Assembly (NCBI GenBank): GCA_021186555.1
Contig: JAJKFL010000005.1
Span: 9,141,178 to 9,205,177 of the forward strand
From: Reticulitermes speratus
Taxonomy: Eukaryota; Arthropoda; Insecta; Blattodea; Rhinotermitidae
Direction of reading: 5' to 3'
Length of the DNA: 64,000 nucleotides
Numbering within the stretch: the stretch's first letter is position 1; the number at the start of each line of letters is the position of its first letter. The notes beneath the pieces are model-generated. The model did not search any database. It had not been told where the DNA came from and worked only from the letters and a program-made list of their open reading frames with translations. Below, piece by piece: positions 54,646 through 64,000 of this stretch. A program made the translations under genes and the position numbers.

Positions 54646-57311
54646 TTAATGTAGTGATGCACTGGCTGAATGGGCCCTTGTGGAAGTTTCCATTTCTTCC
54701 AGTTCCTGAATTATCAATTCTTGAAATTTTGAGCGCAGTCGAAGTCTTGTTATGCGAGGAAGAGACTTTATATACGGCAACAGGCTTTTCAGGTATAATA
54801 AGTCGTCATCTTCCTCGTCTGCTCTTTCTTTGTCCATGCTTGTAGGTTTCTTTTTGTCAAGGTGGATTATTACGTCTTCGTTTTTCTTAATTACGCTTTC
54901 AGTTCCTGGGCGTAGTCTTTTCTTCTTGGGAGCTGATAATTCGTCGTTTGACGCACTCGAACTTGGACGGGTGGAGTGTACTGAAGGCTCAGATTTTATT
55001 GCAGTTAGTTGTGAGTCGTCAGCTGCGTAAACGGTAACTTCGCACTGGGGATTCTGAGGGTATGTCTCCTCACTTAAGTCTGAACACCGTGTTCCCGGCT
55101 TCAGAATATCCTTAAGAAAGGACATGACACTAAAATGCGGCCATGAGCTAGTCATTGTCACTTGCGTCTCTAATTTTCTCAGCTCTAGTCTATAATAATC
55201 TCTCATGTTCTTCCATCTCGCTTTTACTGTTTTCACTGGAATGTATAATACATCAAAATGACTGTTGATAACATGTGGTGGTTGTTTTCTATGAGTACAG
55301 AGTTAAAATGCAACAATTTCCAGTCGGTAAGTGACCCTCATATTCTCTTAAAATTCTAAACTAGTAATTGTAGAGCGTTTGTAACACAATATTCAAAAAG
55401 AACTACGTAAGTGTATTTTTAGCAGAAACTCCAAATACAAAAGCAATAAGTAATTTGTTTTTGCATGTTTTGGGTTCGTTGGTACTGGTGAATAATTCCG
55501 CTCTCTAGCACTGTATTTTCGAATAAGTAAGACAACCATGCCAGAAATTGTCAATGTCACTTGCAAAGTAATACGGAATGTTCTTGGAGAGGAATATTCA
55601 CCTGCCCCAACAGAAATGTGGAATAATATAGCTGAGAACTATGCCGAACGGTGGAATTTCCCGAACTGTATTGGGTGCGTAGATGGAACATGCGGTCTTT
55701 TGTTTTTCAACCAACAAATGCACTATTTATTTCCGTAATTTTTGTTCACTACACCCTACATATGTTTCGGCCGTAACTCGGCCATAATTAGGGGCACCTT
55801 GTTAAGTACACTTCACTGTTCACTATCCATTTGGCACTATCATTGCATATTTTGTTGAACCAAATGGATGCGTTTGTTTTGTGAAGTTTTTCTTTGATGT
55901 TCTGATAGTGATATATGGGTTTTGCCTGTTGGGCATTGATTAATTTGACGTTGTGTTCACCGTGCATCTTGACATTAATCTTTAGTTTTTCAACCAACAA
56001 GTGCCAAATGGATAGTGAACAGTGAAATAAATAGTGCATTTGTTGGTTGAAAAACTAAAGATTAGTGTTAAGATGCACGGTGAACACAACGTCGGATGGA
56101 ACATGTGGTATTTGAATTCTCTGTCCAAAGTGGTTAAAAATTTTATAATTACAAGCAGTTTTTCTCAGTCTTGATGCAGGCAGTTGTTGACAGCAACTGC
56201 CAACTGATTACCGTCGACGTAGGTAGGTGCTGTGGGTCGTCAAAGTAACATCGAAAATTTCAGACTGTGTTTCCTTTGCAAAATTTTTGGAAATAAAAGA
56301 ACTGAGTATTCCACCGGATTCACAGCTGCCTGGTACGATTTCAAAAGTGTCATTCTTGTTGCCGGGAGACGAAGGATATCCGCTGTTGCCTTATTTAATG
56401 AGGCCGTACTCAGCAAGAAACTTGAACGACAATAAACATGTTCGGTTACATGTTGTCTAGGGCTCGAAGAAGTGTTAGAATGTTCTTTTGGCATAACGTT
56501 TGCTAAATGGCAGATTTTGCTTAAACGCATCGAAACAGACGAGTTCAGTGCAACGTGAGTTGTCAAAGCTGTATGCGGTCTTCATAATTATGTGCTGGAA
56601 CGCGAGGGACCTGACTCAGTACTTAAGTACAGAGAGATTGCAAAGTTCATTCTCGGCCAGCAAAGCGTCTTTTCTCAACTCGTGCCCAAAGTGTCGGGGG
56701 AAACATTTGTGAATTATCATTGTGGGATCTGTGCTGTTGCAAAATTATTATTATTTTTTTTTTTTTGCCTCAAAATTCTTTACACCACCATTTGCATTTG
56801 CTTGACATTCAGCTTCATTGTCGTACAGCACCTGTACAACTTGAATGATTGGACTAATATGGACTTGGCCGTGCCATGGTTCAGGCGGTTAGTCGCCGGG
56901 CTCTCACCGCGGAGGCCGGGGTTCGATCCCGGGGTCAGTCCACGTGGGATTTGTGGTGGACAATGGCACTGGGACAGGTTTTTCCCTGAGTACTTCGGTT
57001 TTCCCCTGTCAGTTTCATTGCATCGGTGCTCCATTACAAGTAAAAACGAAAAAAAAACTGATCACCTTCATCACAGGGTTGTACAATAAGCCTAATGCTG
57101 CGATGCGTCCGTAGCATCTGCTGCGGGACCCTTAACAAAAAAAAAATATGGACTTACTTAACAAACCTATAAACTCACCGTCCTTTCCTGTTTCTTTTGC
57201 AACTTCCTCCCACTCTCTCCTCAGAACGGCAGGATGTCTATGTAGATCATGTCGTGGGTCCCAAAGTGGCCTTCGACGGAACACAGCTCTGATCAAAACT
57301 TCTTCCATCAT
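54646..57311 (-). CDS. MADF-BESS transcription factor (two exons, 240 aa)
   Basis: Exon 1 is 57311-57179 and exon 2 is 55235-54646. The ATG pair at 57311/57308 starts MMEEVLIRAVFRRRPLWDPR. The donor GACG|GTGAGT and the acceptor tacattccag|TG join in phase 1 to give KDVKTVKARWKNMRDYY, restoring an uninterrupted MADF domain over about residues 4-90, with SSWPHFSVMSFLKDIL at its end. The two exons total 723 nt, 241 codons with stop. A basic KKKRLRP stretch follows, a possible nuclear signal. A BESS motif comes near the C terminus (DDDLLYLKSLLPYIKSLP, then RLRLRSKFQELI). MADF binds DNA and BESS mediates protein contacts, as in Adf-1. The protein is intact, so this is either a host regulator or a recently active Harbinger accessory gene. 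Its 1.94-kb intron holds transposon debris. Confidence 0.88.
55694..56093. mobile_element. ~400-bp insertion within the Harbinger transposase
   Basis: The sequence gatggaacatg occurs at both edges (55683-55693 and 56096-56106), splitting the transposase after its CVDGT motif, as an 11-bp or longer target duplication would. The insert contains tttcaaccaacaaatgcac-type words at its left end and a 54-bp inverted repeat at its right end. The type of element is unknown. Confidence 0.65.
55947..56093. repeat. 54-bp inverted repeat with 39-base loop
   Basis: 55947-56000 and 56040-56093 are reverse complements with few mismatches (outer gacgttgtgttcaccgtgca; inner tttttcaaccaacaa). The loop repeats the words caaatggatagtgaacagtg seen as cactgttcactatccatttg at 55812, so the insert folds in more than one way. 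Confidence 0.92.
56866..57070 (+). mobile_element. tRNA-derived SINE, family C
   Basis: Head gccatggttcaggcggttag (A box) and ccggggttcgatcccggg (B box). Body cacgtgggatttgtggtgga, then gcactgggacaggtttttcc, ending in an A-rich tail acgaaaaaaaaac. It is unrelated in body to families A and B. It lies in the MADF-BESS intron close to exon 1. Confidence 0.82.
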
Positions 57312-57949
57312 TGGAACACAAGCCCACACGCTACCAACGTTGAGAGGAACCCGCTAGGCATTGAGCGAGTTCAACAAACATGTTAGTTCTGCTAGTGGGG
57401 AGGGTAGAGGGAGGCGGGTCAGTGCTGCCGCCTGGATAAGTTTCTTGTTGTTGGTTAAAATCGCATTCCGCCATGCACCTGCTACCCCGCTAATCTCGAA
57501 GCAGCACGAATGCAGAGAACGCAGCCAGCGCGTGCCGTAAGCGACGCTGGGAAAAATGTTGCTTGTTGTGGAGTCCGTTTGACCCGCTAGTGGACTGTTC
57601 CAGTGTGTTGTTACAGAGGAGTGTGGATTAACCGGACCCGCAGTCTGCGATACATGTAACGTCGGTGTGGTCATAGAGGACTTGTCCGTCAGTGCCACTA
57701 CGTTCAGAACCAGTCCTCATCCAGCGGAAAGAAATTATCTTTGGTTTATACGTCCGATTGTGACACTCATATAAAGAAGTAATATATAAATCTGGGCTAA
57801 CCAACGTACGGGCCGCATGCGGCCCTCGGTCACCTGAATAGTGTCAGTAATACAATTTAACCAACATAACATGTCTACAAAACATAATATGACAACTTAA
57901 TTAACAAATAACATGTTTAGAAACTGTATTTTTTTCCCCATGGCTGAAC
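57312..57949. other. Upstream region of the MADF-BESS gene; no other gene
   Basis: It lies immediately 5' of the minus-strand gene and should contain its promoter. At 57798-57830 a gcatgcggccc-type block resembles the ends of some hAT elements, but the matching second end is unclear (a weak candidate near 58303). Confidence 0.4.
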
Positions 57950-58180
57950 TGTCCCTAGTGGGCCAGGGCCTCCTCATTATCGATGCTGCACGATCATACT
58001 CAGACACACCACACTGGGTAGGACTTCTCTGGACGAGTGATCAGCCCGACGTATAGACTTATACCTGACAACACAAAACTCACAAAAGACAGACATCCAT
58101 GCCTCCGGCGGGATTCGAACTTACAATCCCAGCATGCGAGCGGCCGCAGACCCGTCTTAGACCGCGCGGCGAGTGGGATC
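57950..58180 (-). mobile_element. tRNA-derived SINE, family A
   Basis: On the minus strand the head gcgcggtctaagacgggtct and gtaagttcgaatcccgcc is followed by the body ggatgtctgtcttttgtgag and actcgtccagagaagtccta. It matches the plus-strand copy at 35800-36070. Confidence 0.85.
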
Positions 58181-58368
58181 TACTACTAAAATACTGTTCA
58201 CATATTGTTCATATTCTAACAATATTTACAAATATATGTTGTTTGTAAATAACGGCGTTGTTGTTAATTTAGTTCCCCCCTGTTGATATATGTATACGCA
58301 ATTGCGGCCCTCGGACGAGTCCTTACGAATTGTGTGGTGTTGTATCCCGGGAGCTGATAGTTGGATCT

Positions 58369-58952
58369 TGTTGTTGACCGAGCGGAGTCTAATGATGGAT
58401 CCGTTAGGATACTTAAGGAATGACTTCCAAGTCCACTTAGAAGATGGTTTGACACAAAGATATATATATATTTGAAAATATTATAAGTACAGATTAGATG
58501 ACTGAAATGTAATACAGGTGAAAGTACCGGAGTGTCCCCCAGTGCTAAACATACATCAGTTTATATACGTAATTAGGGAGGTGTCATGTGACAATCATAC
58601 GTCATAGCAGAGGGGTCTTGGGTGTGGTCGTGTGAAGCTATTGGTCAAGACTTACATTGTTATCCTATACGGTCCTGCCTTCGGATCCTTACGTCATAAT
58701 AACATCATAGCTTCACACGAGTCTTTCACCCCTTGTGACATTGACAGGGTATCAAAAACACTTGTGCTGAGATGGGGCTAATCTCCCTGTAGGTTGGGGA
58801 GGACAGCCAGCTCATGTAATCCCCTTCTTCCTGCTTAACGCAAGACCCTTGCAAGGTGTGGTTGGTACAATTATAACAGAAATTGTGAGTATACATACAA
58901 TTTCAATACATAAAGTGAATGACATTTACGTACACCGTCGTCATATATGACA
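58369..58952 (-). repeat. 3' LTR of LTR-element copy 3
   Basis: A 584-bp block nearly identical to the LTRs at 17704 and 26749, with unrelated flank on its left, which makes this an independent insertion. It starts TGTTGTTGACC and ends in the tgtcatatatgaca palindrome beside the polypurine tract. Confidence 0.93.
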
Positions 58953-58963
58953 CCTTCCCCCTA
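58953..58963 (-). promoter_or_regulatory. Polypurine tract, copy 3
   Basis: TAGGGGGAAGG on the minus strand, abutting the 3' LTR. Confidence 0.85.
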
Positions 58964-59226
58964 AAAGAAAAATAAGCAATAACAAAGCTTATTTTTAAGG
59001 AACACCATTACACTGTCCTTTACACAATTACATGCTACTTATGAAAATTACATTTTTATACTATTTCTTGAGCTAACCTACATACACATTTCAAACATTT
59101 CTAAATTAATGCATACATATAGTTTTATTTTGGCTACATGTTACCCACAGAATTAGATAAATGGATCACATCTCAATGGCTATAATTTCTGGGTATCCAT
59201 TAATGTGCTGTAAACAGAATTACATG

Positions 59227-61260
59227 TTACCGTTTGCCTGCAGGAGTGATGTGTCTGCTACACGCATTAAGTGACACTAGTTCAGTTTCCTCTATAGCAT
59301 CGCTTTGTGACGGTTTTTGCTTGCTACTCGCTCGAGTGTTAGACATTTTCAAACTTTCCTTGGAGGAATAAACTGAATTTATAATTTTGGGTTTAATTAC
59401 TATTGTCGTGCAAGGATTATTGTCTTTCCACCACTTGAAAAAATTTGGACATCTTCTTCTACAGCATTTACAACAACAACAATAACACAGGATGATTATG
59501 ACAAGGCTAGTGGTTACCATACCTACATATGATAAGAAGGATAGGTGATCATCATATTTGGATTGTCTTATTTTCCATTCTTGCTCTGAAATGAGCCTGT
59601 CAACTTCTTCAACTTTATGACTTGCTAGCCTTAAGTCATCAAGGTGGTTTACTACATTTTTCAAAGGCATGTCCAAATGAATAGCGTTTAATTTAGAATT
59701 TCTTCCTTCAGGTGCACAACAGTCATAATCCAGTGATAAGGAGGGAATGATATCCTTATCTGTATTGTTAGAGGACATAAACGTTTGGGCTTGAATTAGG
59801 ACCCTAGCCCCGTATGCCTTACAAGCACTGTGTAGTATTAGCTTTCCAGTTCCCACAATTTCAATGTCTGAGGGTTCATGTTTAGAACACAATACAGTAA
59901 GTACGTCTGGTCGCGGAGCGACATACAACCATTCATTACCATGTAACTGAGTCCATATAGTTTGATTTATTTCTACAACTCTTTGGGAACAGCTGGAAGG
60001 TATTGTTCTGGCTGATTGGAGCATTTCAACTTCGCATTCCTCATGCAAATGTGTTATTTGCACTGGATTATTTTGTTTACAAACTCTGTGGTAAGAATTA
60101 ATTAATTTACATTCCTTAATTTCGTCTACCTTTAACCTTGCATAGTATTGCTTTGCAACGTCCATAAGCAAGTATTCGCGTTCCGGAAGGATAAATGTAA
60201 ATTTTGTGTCAGTGTCCTTTATCTTGATTGGTAAAGGCAGGACGTGATACACGTTGTAGTTCACATGGTTGGTTAGAGGTAAACGAATTACATATACAAG
60301 AAAGTTACCCTTAAAAAATACATCAAATTCAATTATCCTTAAAACTAAGTTTTGGTAGGTTGCACTCAATGGTATGGGTAAAGAAAGTTCACTTGGAATG
60401 TCAGCCTGGCTTGCCTTCATCTGTCTTATAATTTGGGCTGGTGTTATTATGTGTGGTTGTAGAGCTCCTTTCTGAGAGTTCATAATGGCATCAATCAATA
60501 TGTTATATTCCTTTCTACATTAATTTATGGCTCTCTCTAACTGCATAGTATGCTCATTGATAGTAAGTAACATGGAAGTAGCTGTAAACATTTCCTTAAT
60601 TTCACCATCGCGTTCATTTATGTGCTTGGCCATCTCATCTAGTCCTCTAGATAATATTCTTTCGTTTTCTGATACCGCTAGTAATGTAGAATTCATTGAT
60701 CTTAAGGTTGATTTGACAACAGTTATCTGTTCCTTTGAGAGTTTCAAAAAATCAAGCTGTTCTCTTTCTAAATTTGTAATTTTCTCAGTGTAATAAGAAG
60801 CATCTTCACTGTCCATGGTGCCAAAGAGTATCTTACTTATTCCTCCTATAAAGTTGAAAACTCCTCTTTTAAAACGCAATTGTTTCTGATCGTCATCAAC
60901 TCTAGTTAGTTGCCTGACTAACACCTTCAAGTCTTCTACTTCCTTAATCTGTGTATCTATATATCGGGTGATTTTCGTGCAATCAGTGAAGTTTACCCAA
61001 TACGTATGTTCATGATCCTTACAGAATTCAACAGATAGGCGGGCATATTTCTTTACAGTTTCTAAATTTTGATCTGCTTCTTGCAAGTTAACATAAGTTA
61101 CAATTCTCCATTCCGTATTATAAAGTTGAGCTTCTCCTATGTGATCATAATAGAGACCGGGCGATTCCTTAAATCTTTGTAATGTCGCATCGAGGGCGGT
61201 TGTTTGTCTTAGTAGTGTCAGTAATGTGAAGATAGTCCAGAGTCTGAGTGCAGGTGTCAT
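59227..61260 (-). pseudogene. env: env of LTR-element copy 3, one nonsense codon
   Basis: This is the most complete envelope-like gene here: 2034 nt from the ATG at 61260 to the stop at 59227, about 677 codons. Only one internal stop, at 60520-60522, interrupts it, where copies 1 and 2 have a glutamate codon. It has a signal segment, an RFKR furin-type site before GVFNFIGGISKILFGT, a long helical ectodomain, a membrane segment (VTTSLVIIILCY) and a CCCCKCCRRRC tail. Errantivirus Env of this type descends from baculovirus-like F proteins (established). The upstream pol frame reads into it without a stop (see pol). Confidence 0.9.
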
Positions 61261-64000
61261 AGTCCTGTAATCAACAAAAAACGGTTTCAGTCTGTTTGCG
61301 TGAACCTTCAGAGTACGGTTCCTAGGTAGTTTTAGTGTTATGTTTACGTCATCAACGTCCGTCACTTCATAAGGACCTATCCACGGTGGCGATAATTTCG
61401 CCGACCTACCTCGTCTGATTTTCTCGTCATGAAGTAAAACTTTGTCACCAACGGAAAATAAGGGTGTATTGACGTTTCTGTCATGGTACTCCTTACTACG
61501 TTCCTTCTGTGACTTCAAATTAATTCTGGCTGTCTGGTAACTTGACTGTAGTCTAGACTGTAATTCCCTAATATAATTGTCATATGTATATTGTACGTCG
61601 GGAGGTTCCTTCTGCAGTAATCCCGGTATGTTAGGTTTTCTGCCGAACAACAGCTCATGGGGGGTGAATCCCGTGGCCGTATGGGGGGTTGTATTAAACA
61701 CGAAAGTGGCATAAGGCAACCATTTGTCCCAGTTGCTTTGGTCTTCCAAAATAAAACATCTAAGGTATTCCACTAACACTCTGTGTGTTCTCTCTAGAGC
61801 TCCATTAGATTGAGGGTGATAAGCTGTGGTTCTTATCTTCTTAATTTTCAACAGTTTACAAACGTTAGTGAAAACTTCACTCATGAAATTAGATCCTTGA
61901 TCTGTTAATATCATTTGAGGAATCCCAAATTTTAAAACAACTTCTTCTACAAATGCCTTGGCTACTGTTACAGCGTCTTGCTGTTGTATTGGTATAGCTA
62001 GCGTGTATTTTGAGAGTTCGTCCTGAAAAGTTAAAACATATTTGTTCCCATCTGAAGTTTGATTTAAGGGACCAACAATGTCAAGAGCACACTTTTCCCA
62101 AACAACGTCAGGTGTAGTTGTGATTTTCATTGGCATCTTGGTTTTATTTTGTGTGATTTTGTTCTTTTGGCAAGTCTCGCATTGTCGTATGTATTCCTCT
62201 AACTCCTGTTTCATTCCTGGCCAAGTGGTAAAGATTTTTATTCTGTCATACGTCCTGTTCATACCCAAGTGACCTCCAGTTGGTTTGTCATGCATTTCGT
62301 GAAATATTGCTTGTTTTTCGTCCTTGGTAAAACCTAATTTATCGTTATGATCGTCAGTGCTACTTTCAGTAACATGTATTCTACTGAGTGCATCGGCGTT
62401 TGTATTGTTCGAACCCTTCTTGTAAATGACTTCATACTCATATTCTTCTAGTTTAAGTCGCCATCTTAAAAGTCTGGAACTCGGATCCTTCACACTGAAT
62501 ATCCAAGTAAGTGGACGGTGATCTGTGACTACTGTGAATTTCCTGCCATATAGGTATTGCCTAAAATGTTTGCATCCCCATACAATAGCTAACAATTCCT
62601 TCTCTACTGTGGGATAATTCCTCTCTGCATTATTCAAAGTTCTGCTCGCATATGAAATGGGAAGATCCTTTCCTATAGGACCTTGACTTAGAATAGCTCC
62701 TATGGCGTCGTTACTTGCGTCTGTGGTTAGAACAAACGGTTTAGTGAAATCTGGATATTGTAGTAATGGTTGTGTTGTTAATAATTCCTTTAGCGTATTG
62801 AAAGCTTTTTCCGTTCTGTCATCCCAAACGTAAGGTGTGTTCTTTTTCAGCATCTCTGTTAATGGTTTCGCTATTTTACTGAAATTTGGAATGAATCTTC
62901 TGTAGTAACCTGCTAAACCTAAGAAACCCTTAAGTTCTCTAGTGGTTTTTGGTACGGGGTAACTCTTTACGGCTTCTACTCTTTTCTCATCAGGCCTCAC
63001 ACCTGTGCTTCCTATAACGTGTCCTAAGTAGGAAACTTCTTTTCTCAAAAATTCGCACTTGTCCGGTTGTAATTTCAAATTGTACTTCCTCATTCTGTCT
63101 AAGACTTCTCGGAGTCTATCATTGTGTGCCTTTAAGTTTTCTCCGAACACTACTATATCATCCATGTAAACTAGACACTTAATCCCTTGAATACCACTAA
63201 GCACGGTGTTCATTAATCTCTGAAATGTTGCAGGGGCACCTTTCAATCCAAACGGCATCCTCTTGTACTGAAAATGGCCTTCTCTTGTGCTAAACGCAGT
63301 TTTTGCTTGGTCTGCGAGTTTTACAGGGACTTGAAGAAATCCACTCGCACAGTCAATGGTGGAGAAATATTTAGAATTACCTAAGGTGTCAAGAATTTCC
63401 GATATGACTGGTATAGGAAAGCTATCACCAATCGTAACCTCATTAAGTTTTCTGAAATCTACCACGATCCTCCATTTCTTTTTACCTGAAGCATCTGCTT
63501 TCTTAGGAACTACTAGAATTGGCGAATTCCATGGACTTACGCTAGGAGCAATGATACCATCGCGCAGCATTTGTTCTGTTTGTTTTTGCACTTCTTCTCT
63601 GTGCACTTCCGGAATCCTATAAGGTTTGGTATTTATTCCCCGCGTTGGGTCTATTGTCGGAGTGGGTATAGCATGTTCAGCTGCTGTAGTGACAGTTAAT
63701 TGGTCACCCGGTAAGCAAAACACGTCATTGTATTCTTCACAAATTTTGACAAGGGAAACCCTCTCCTCACTGTTTAAATGATCTACCCTTAATTCTTCAC
63801 GTAATTTAGATAGACGTTTGCTATCCTCAGCTACTGCAGTTGTGCATGTCATAACAGTGGCATCATGGTCATTTTCTATTTCTTCTAATTCGACATGAGG
63901 GGAATCAATCGTAATATCCTCTTCTAAGGTGTTCACGATGCTTGTCACACAGTAACCATTAGTTTCCCTGGTTAATGATTCTGCTAGGTACACCCCAGGT
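61261..64000 (-). CDS. pol: pol of LTR-element copy 3 (5' end outside window)
   Basis: The frame is uninterrupted from the window edge through reverse transcriptase (YMDD box 63157-63168, LVYMDDIVVFGEN), RNase H (TTDASND near 62715; ERNYPTVEKELLAIVWG) and integrase (HHCC region near 62300 with CETCQKNK; LTDQGSNF near 61895; YHPQSNGALERTH). None of the integrase frameshifts of copies 1 and 2 is present. Instead of a stop just before env, the frame continues straight into the env ATG because an A run near 61275 has six A, not seven. This could be a real pol-env fusion or a one-base homopolymer error. Protease and gag lie beyond the edge. Confidence 0.92.

Larger units (their letters stand above)
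55538..56650 (+). pseudogene. Decayed PIF/Harbinger transposase inside the MADF-BESS intron
   Basis: Broken plus-strand frames give the HARBI1-type DDE domain in order. They are IAENYAERWNFPNCIGCVDG (first catalytic D), FYNYKQFFSVLMQAVVDSNC then QLITVDVG (second D region), IPPDSQLPGT, then LLPGDEGYPLLPYLMRPYS, then VVKAVCGLHNYVLEREGPD. Two or more frameshifts and stops, plus a ~400-bp insertion right after the first catalytic motif, disable it. The N-terminal part is missing. Harbinger elements typically carry a Myb/MADF-like partner gene; here the partner-like gene surrounds the transposase on the opposite strand. Confidence 0.87.

Noticed and set aside
56870..56945. Functional tRNA gene
   Set aside because: Same reason: it is the head of a SINE with an A-rich tail.
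57798..58320. hAT element with gcggccc ends enclosing the family A SINE
   Set aside because: The two ends do not pair convincingly and no target duplication is visible.

Overview
This is a repeat-dense stretch of an animal genome, almost certainly an insect. I infer a hemimetabolous, possibly cockroach- or termite-like species from an errantivirus-type gypsy element with env, tRNA-derived SINEs, R2-like and RTE/jockey-type LINE debris, many short inverted-repeat elements, and small DNA-binding-domain genes with short coding exons. No prokaryotic or organellar features are present.

Layout. 1-7.6 kb: short nonautonomous hAT-type elements with visible target duplications, a 43-bp minisatellite, a SINE and a decayed LINE. 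7.6-13 kb: a FLYWCH zinc-finger exon, a candidate linker exon and a Myb/SANT-like exon, all with phase-1 donors. 13-17.7 kb: LINE tails, inverted-repeat elements, two back-to-back SINEs and a foldback element with a 9-bp target duplication. 17.7-35.75 kb: two tandem ~9.0-kb units, each one minus-strand LTR retrotransposon (LTR, env, pol, gag, leader, LTR). The last ~3 kb of the first unit and the last ~0.75 kb of the second are not normal DNA. They read as a base-by-base interleaving of the element with the 13.68-17.70 kb flank, which is a consensus error made from an empty allele and a filled allele. The two units are therefore probably one heterozygous insertion drawn twice.

35.8-54 kb: a SINE, a second Myb/SANT-like first exon (37.45 kb), a BED-type zinc-finger first exon (44.25 kb), a LINE tail, several inverted-repeat elements, a pogo/Tigger MITE and an internally deleted pogo/Tigger element that keeps only its DNA-binding region. 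54.6-57.3 kb: a two-exon MADF-BESS gene on the minus strand. Its exons join in frame, and its intron holds a decayed PIF/Harbinger transposase (plus strand, itself interrupted by another insertion) and a SINE. 58.4 kb to the end: a third, best-preserved copy of the same LTR element, cut by the window edge.

The apparent host coding content is four to five DNA-binding-domain genes or exons; nearly everything else is mobile DNA. The three LTR copies are almost identical, so the family moved recently. Copies 1 and 2 share several frameshifts that copy 3 lacks.
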